From: Akkermansia massiliensis
Lineage (GTDB): Bacteria; Verrucomicrobiota; Verrucomicrobiia; Verrucomicrobiales; Akkermansiaceae
Length of the DNA stretch: 64,000 nt
Assembly: GCF_018847375.1 (NCBI RefSeq)
Contig: NZ_CP072036.1
Location: forward strand, 992,001-1,056,000
Direction of reading: 5' to 3'
A program made the position numbers and the translations under genes. This document shows, in pieces, positions 61,739-64,000 of this stretch (position 1 is the stretch's first letter; each line of letters starts with the position of its first letter). Below the pieces are notes generated by a model. The model ran no database searches and was not told where the DNA came from. It was given only the letters and a program-made list of their open reading frames with translations.

Positions 61739-62071
61739 TCATGCGGGAATTCTTGTCCGGGATGATCGACGAACCGGAGCGGCAGCGGACACCCATTGCC
61801 TGAGCGCCTGCCGTCCGGCATAGGTAATCAGCCAGCAATCGGACCGAAGCAGAAATTCCTCTTCCTTTGTGCGGATGATGAACTCCCGCCCGGCCAGACC
61901 TCGGACGGAATGCCTGACGCTTTCCTGCTTGATGCCATGGCATTCCGCCATGATCTCCTTGTCACTGCGTTCAAAGTCGCCGTGAAGGTACAGGAGAATG
62001 GACAGCTCCAGTCCGGTCAGGGACGGAGCCCGCCCCAGACGTTTCAACCGTAGATGTTGTTTTCTTCTCAT
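61739..62071 (-). CDS. Small winged-helix (MarR-like) DNA-binding protein
   Basis: This 110-residue basic protein has a winged-helix pattern: LELSILLYLHGDFERSDKEIMA, then GIKQESVRHSVRGLAGREFI (recognition helix) and a wing with TKEEEFLLRSDCWLIT. It is likely a regulator of the DUF932 unit. It follows the DUF932 gene by 12 bases. Confidence 0.72.
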   Translation of the reverse strand: MRRKQHLRLKRLGRAPSLTGLELSILLYLHGDFERSDKEIMAECHGIKQESVRHSVRGLAGREFIIRTKEEEFLLRSDCWLITYAGRQALRQWVSAAAPVRRSSRTRIPA

Positions 62072-62083
62072 GGTCGTTTCAGA

Positions 62084-62695
62084 TCAGTTGTTCAGGGTAT
62101 AGCTGTCGGCCAGATCCCAGAGCTCCCGGTTCAGGCGTGTGTTTCCGTCAATGCCATTGAGCGCACGCAGGGAGCGGCGACGATATACGCCGTCCGTCTG
62201 CGGTTTTAAAGGAACGCCTCCCCGGATCAGGTTTTCCTGAACCCGGTTGAAGCACTGCCAGACGGTAGCTGGTCCTCCCGCCGTAAAGCCGATGTCGTTC
62301 CAGCGCCGGGGCGACAGAAGGGCTTCGGGACGTATTTTGTCTTCGTAGTCGTCTCCCATTCGCAGCTGTGCCGCTTCATGAACGAAGTCCACCTGACGCT
62401 TGTAGGGTAGTTCGACTCCCTGCATGCGGTGAATGTCGTCCATGATCCGGGGCGTTTCAGAGGCCAGCCGGAGACTGGCGGCGATCACCTCTTCTCCGGT
62501 ATGACCCATGTGACGAATGTTGATCGCGGCAATACGCGCCCCGACAATCAGACCGTTGGTACACACCAGCCGGAAGATACCGGCCATGAGCTGGTAGGAG
62601 CAGCTGCCGTTGTGACTGTTGATCATGACCACTTCGATGCGCTGCTCACGGTTGCGATAGAGTTCACGAGTGGATGTATGAGTATTCATATTCAT
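62084..62695 (-). CDS. DUF932-family element protein
   Basis: This 203-residue protein has the DUF932 features SHNGSCSYQLMAGIFRLVCTNGLIVG near residue 27 and WQCFNRVQENLIRGG near 146. The family occurs on plasmids, satellites and integrative elements (for example YfjQ/YafZ in E. coli), usually with 250-300 residues, so this copy is short at the N terminus. It is the first gene of the minus-strand unit and lies behind a terminator-like hairpin. Function is not known. Confidence 0.78.
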   Translation of the reverse strand: MNMNTHTSTRELYRNREQRIEVVMINSHNGSCSYQLMAGIFRLVCTNGLIVGARIAAINIRHMGHTGEEVIAASLRLASETPRIMDDIHRMQGVELPYKRQVDFVHEAAQLRMGDDYEDKIRPEALLSPRRWNDIGFTAGGPATVWQCFNRVQENLIRGGVPLKPQTDGVYRRRSLRALNGIDGNTRLNRELWDLADSYTLNN

Positions 62696-62716
62696 TGATG
62701 ATTGGTTTGTTGCAAC

Positions 62717-62752
62717 AAAAAGGCCGCCTCCCGGAACAAGGCCGGGAGGCGG
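62717..62752 (-). promoter_or_regulatory. Terminator-like hairpin in the leader of the DUF932 operon
   Basis: CCGCCTCCCGG (62724-62734) and CCGGGAGGCGG (62742-62752) form a perfect 11-bp stem with a 7-base loop. On the minus strand it is followed by CCTTTTTG. It lies 22 bases ahead of the DUF932 start codon, with no minus-strand gene before it. It may stop transcription in the leader (attenuation) or insulate from antisense transcripts. Confidence 0.65.
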
Positions 62753-62893
62753 GCACAGGCAGGAAGCAGAGAAAGCTACTTCCTCAGGGATATATGACGT
62801 GAGAAGAGAGTGATTTTCAGGATGTCAGCAACTCTTTGTAAATATATGAATGCAATGATACATATTTTATATGTACAAGAGCATATCCGTGTG

Positions 62894-62899
62894 TATAAT
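62894..62899 (+). promoter_or_regulatory. -10 box just ahead of the AbiEi-like gene
   Basis: A consensus TATAAT ends 6 bases ahead of the ATG at 62906. Transcription would start at or next to the start codon, giving a leaderless mRNA. A weak -35 may lie near 62870. The DNA around is AT-rich. Confidence 0.55.
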
Positions 62900-62905
62900 A
62901 CTGTT

Positions 62906-63892
62906 ATGAGTATGTGGGAACCTTGGCAAAAAATCTGGATCAGGCTGTTCCATGAGTCCCTTCAGATAGAACTTGTTGATGGAGCAAAGCTGCCTTTGTC
63001 CCTCATCAAGCGTTTCCAATATGCCTACGCTTCTTGCCGGGGTAACAGGTTTTTGGCCGCTATGGACATGGATGTTGCAACTCCCAATCTTTACAGGCAG
63101 AACCTTCAACAGTTGGAAACTCTTTTCAAGCTTCCTGTTGTTTTTTTCCTGACCCGGACCCCGTCTTACCAGCGTAGCCGTATGATCAAGGCTAATGTCC
63201 CGTTCATGACCATGGACGGGTACGCGTATATGCCGCAGTTTTACATTCACTTGAAGACATGGGAACAGCATAAAAAAATTGAAAAGGAACCTCGTGAATT
63301 TCTCTCTCCCGTGGCTCAAGTCCTTGTGCTACGTCATATTCTTTTCCATGATATTCACGACCAGAATCTGCGACAAATAGGTTCCAGATTACCTTATTCG
63401 GCCATGTCGCTCAGTAATGCCAAAAATGAACTCGTCACCCATGGTCTGTGTCATTACGACGGGGTAACCACCAGGGGGCGCTTCAATATGAATCTTCCTG
63501 GTAATGTCTTGTGGGAAAAGGTGCTTCCCTTGCTGAGAAGCCCTGTTCAAAAACAACTTCACGTTCGTTTGCTTCCATTTCAGAGACGATTGCCTTTGGC
63601 GGGAGAGTCGGCGTTGAGCAGGCAGACTCTCCTTGTTGACGGAAACATCCCTACATATGCTGTGGGCAAACAGTCGATTCGGGAACTCTTTCTTCCCGGA
63701 GATCATCCGGAATCCGAACACGAGGAGGCTCAGGCCATCATCCAGCAATGGATGTATCCACCGGAAATACTCATGCAGCCGGGTGGCAAGTGGGTGGATC
63801 CTCTTTCGCTTTACCTTTCCCTTCGGGATTCATCGGACGATCGCGTCATTCAGGAACTCAATAAACTGCCCCTCTCATGCTTCGAAAAATAG
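62906..63892 (+). CDS. AbiEi-like antitoxin / wHTH protein of a type IV toxin-antitoxin pair
   Basis: The protein of about 328 residues has an alpha/beta N-terminal domain (PVVFFLTRTPSYQRSRMI near 77), a winged-helix with LRQIGSRLPYSAMSLSNAKNEL near 160, and a C-terminal part with PLAGESALSRQTLL near 232, a pattern seen in AbiEi-like regulators. Its end overlaps by 16 bases the start of an AbiEii-like gene. This order and coupling fit a type IV toxin-antitoxin system. The start at 62906 (MSMWEPW) is chosen because a TATAAT sits just before it. Confidence 0.7.
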   Translation: MSMWEPWQKIWIRLFHESLQIELVDGAKLPLSLIKRFQYAYASCRGNRFLAAMDMDVATPNLYRQNLQQLETLFKLPVVFFLTRTPSYQRSRMIKANVPFMTMDGYAYMPQFYIHLKTWEQHKKIEKEPREFLSPVAQVLVLRHILFHDIHDQNLRQIGSRLPYSAMSLSNAKNELVTHGLCHYDGVTTRGRFNMNLPGNVLWEKVLPLLRSPVQKQLHVRLLPFQRRLPLAGESALSRQTLLVDGNIPTYAVGKQSIRELFLPGDHPESEHEEAQAIIQQWMYPPEILMQPGGKWVDPLSLYLSLRDSSDDRVIQELNKLPLSCFEK

Positions 63893-64000
63893 AACATTTC
63901 TGCCACTACTTCGCCGAGTACAGTAATGCCTATGCGCTCATCGGAGGCGCGGCATGTACAGCATGGTACTCCGATCATATTCCTTCCTTTCGAGGGACGG
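63877..64000 (+). CDS. AbiEii-like nucleotidyltransferase toxin (partial, cut by window)
   Basis: The first 41 residues are in view. They contain NAYALIGGAACTAW and end FRGT, matching the GG...(R)xTxD opening of AbiEii/AbiGii-type nucleotidyltransferases (the metal-binding DxD would follow outside the window). The ATG lies inside the last codons of the AbiEi-like gene. Such toxins modify tRNA ends or other targets in related systems. The call rests on a short stretch plus context. Confidence 0.68.
   Translation, partial: MLRKIEHFCHYFAEYSNAYALIGGAACTAWYSDHIPSFRGT

Overview
The window looks like chromosome from a Verrucomicrobiota bacterium, most likely an Akkermansia-type mucin-associated gut commensal. 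This is inferred from the high GC of the core genes, the mix of gene families (ferrous iron uptake, a secreted GH35 beta-galactosidase, a type II pseudopilin, surface-glycan glycosyltransferases, heptose epimerase) and the weak Shine-Dalgarno sequences. No species marker such as 16S is present, so the assignment is inference.

Left part (1-10 kb): housekeeping genes. These are an AEC-family carrier, class I DAHP synthase, a pseudopilin-like protein, and a compact minus-strand run nrnA > truB > ribF > panD > secG that ends at a strong hairpin. They are followed by a small lipoprotein, a metallophosphoesterase and a stand-alone SIR2-domain protein.

10-22.7 kb: a surface-glycan locus. On the minus strand are hldD, a GT9 heptosyltransferase, a GT2 and a GT8. 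On the plus strand are a GT2, an unassigned GT-like protein, a GT4, two distinct GT10 (fucosyltransferase-fold) proteins and an acyltransferase-3/SGNH fusion. Several genes have their own TTGACA-type promoter. The set fits heptose-containing lipooligosaccharide or capsule synthesis and decoration.

22.7-49.5 kb: mixed metabolism and envelope genes. They include an SLC13 permease with RCK domains, tRNA-Tyr, a bifunctional-nuclease-domain protein, gamma carbonic anhydrase, a membrane-anchored transglutaminase-like protein, an exported nitroreductase and exported phosphatase pair, GH35, phosphoglycerate mutase, D-lactate dehydrogenase, a frameshifted gene, acyltransferase, MFS exporter, thioesterase, a two-gene chromate transporter, a YghA-type reductase, a dtxR-feoA-feoB iron operon with a palindromic operator, an alginate-lyase-family protein and a thermonuclease.

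49.9-52.1 kb: a four-gene minus-strand cassette (69-aa protein > IbrA-like PP-loop protein > IbrB/ParB-like protein > small HTH protein), with a C8 tract at the start of the ibrB-like gene that puts it out of frame.

52.8 kb to the window end: the left part of an integrative element. The 3' part of a tRNA-Asn gene, with its own terminator, marks the attachment site. A tyrosine integrase follows, then an AT-rich unknown gene, an excisionase-like HTH protein, a CHC2/TOPRIM primase and a DUF3987-type ATPase, a large inverted repeat, a minus-strand block (AbiEi-like protein, unknown protein, and a DUF932 operon of small proteins), and at the right edge an AbiEi-like/AbiEii-like type IV toxin-antitoxin pair cut by the window. 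The right end of the element is not in view.
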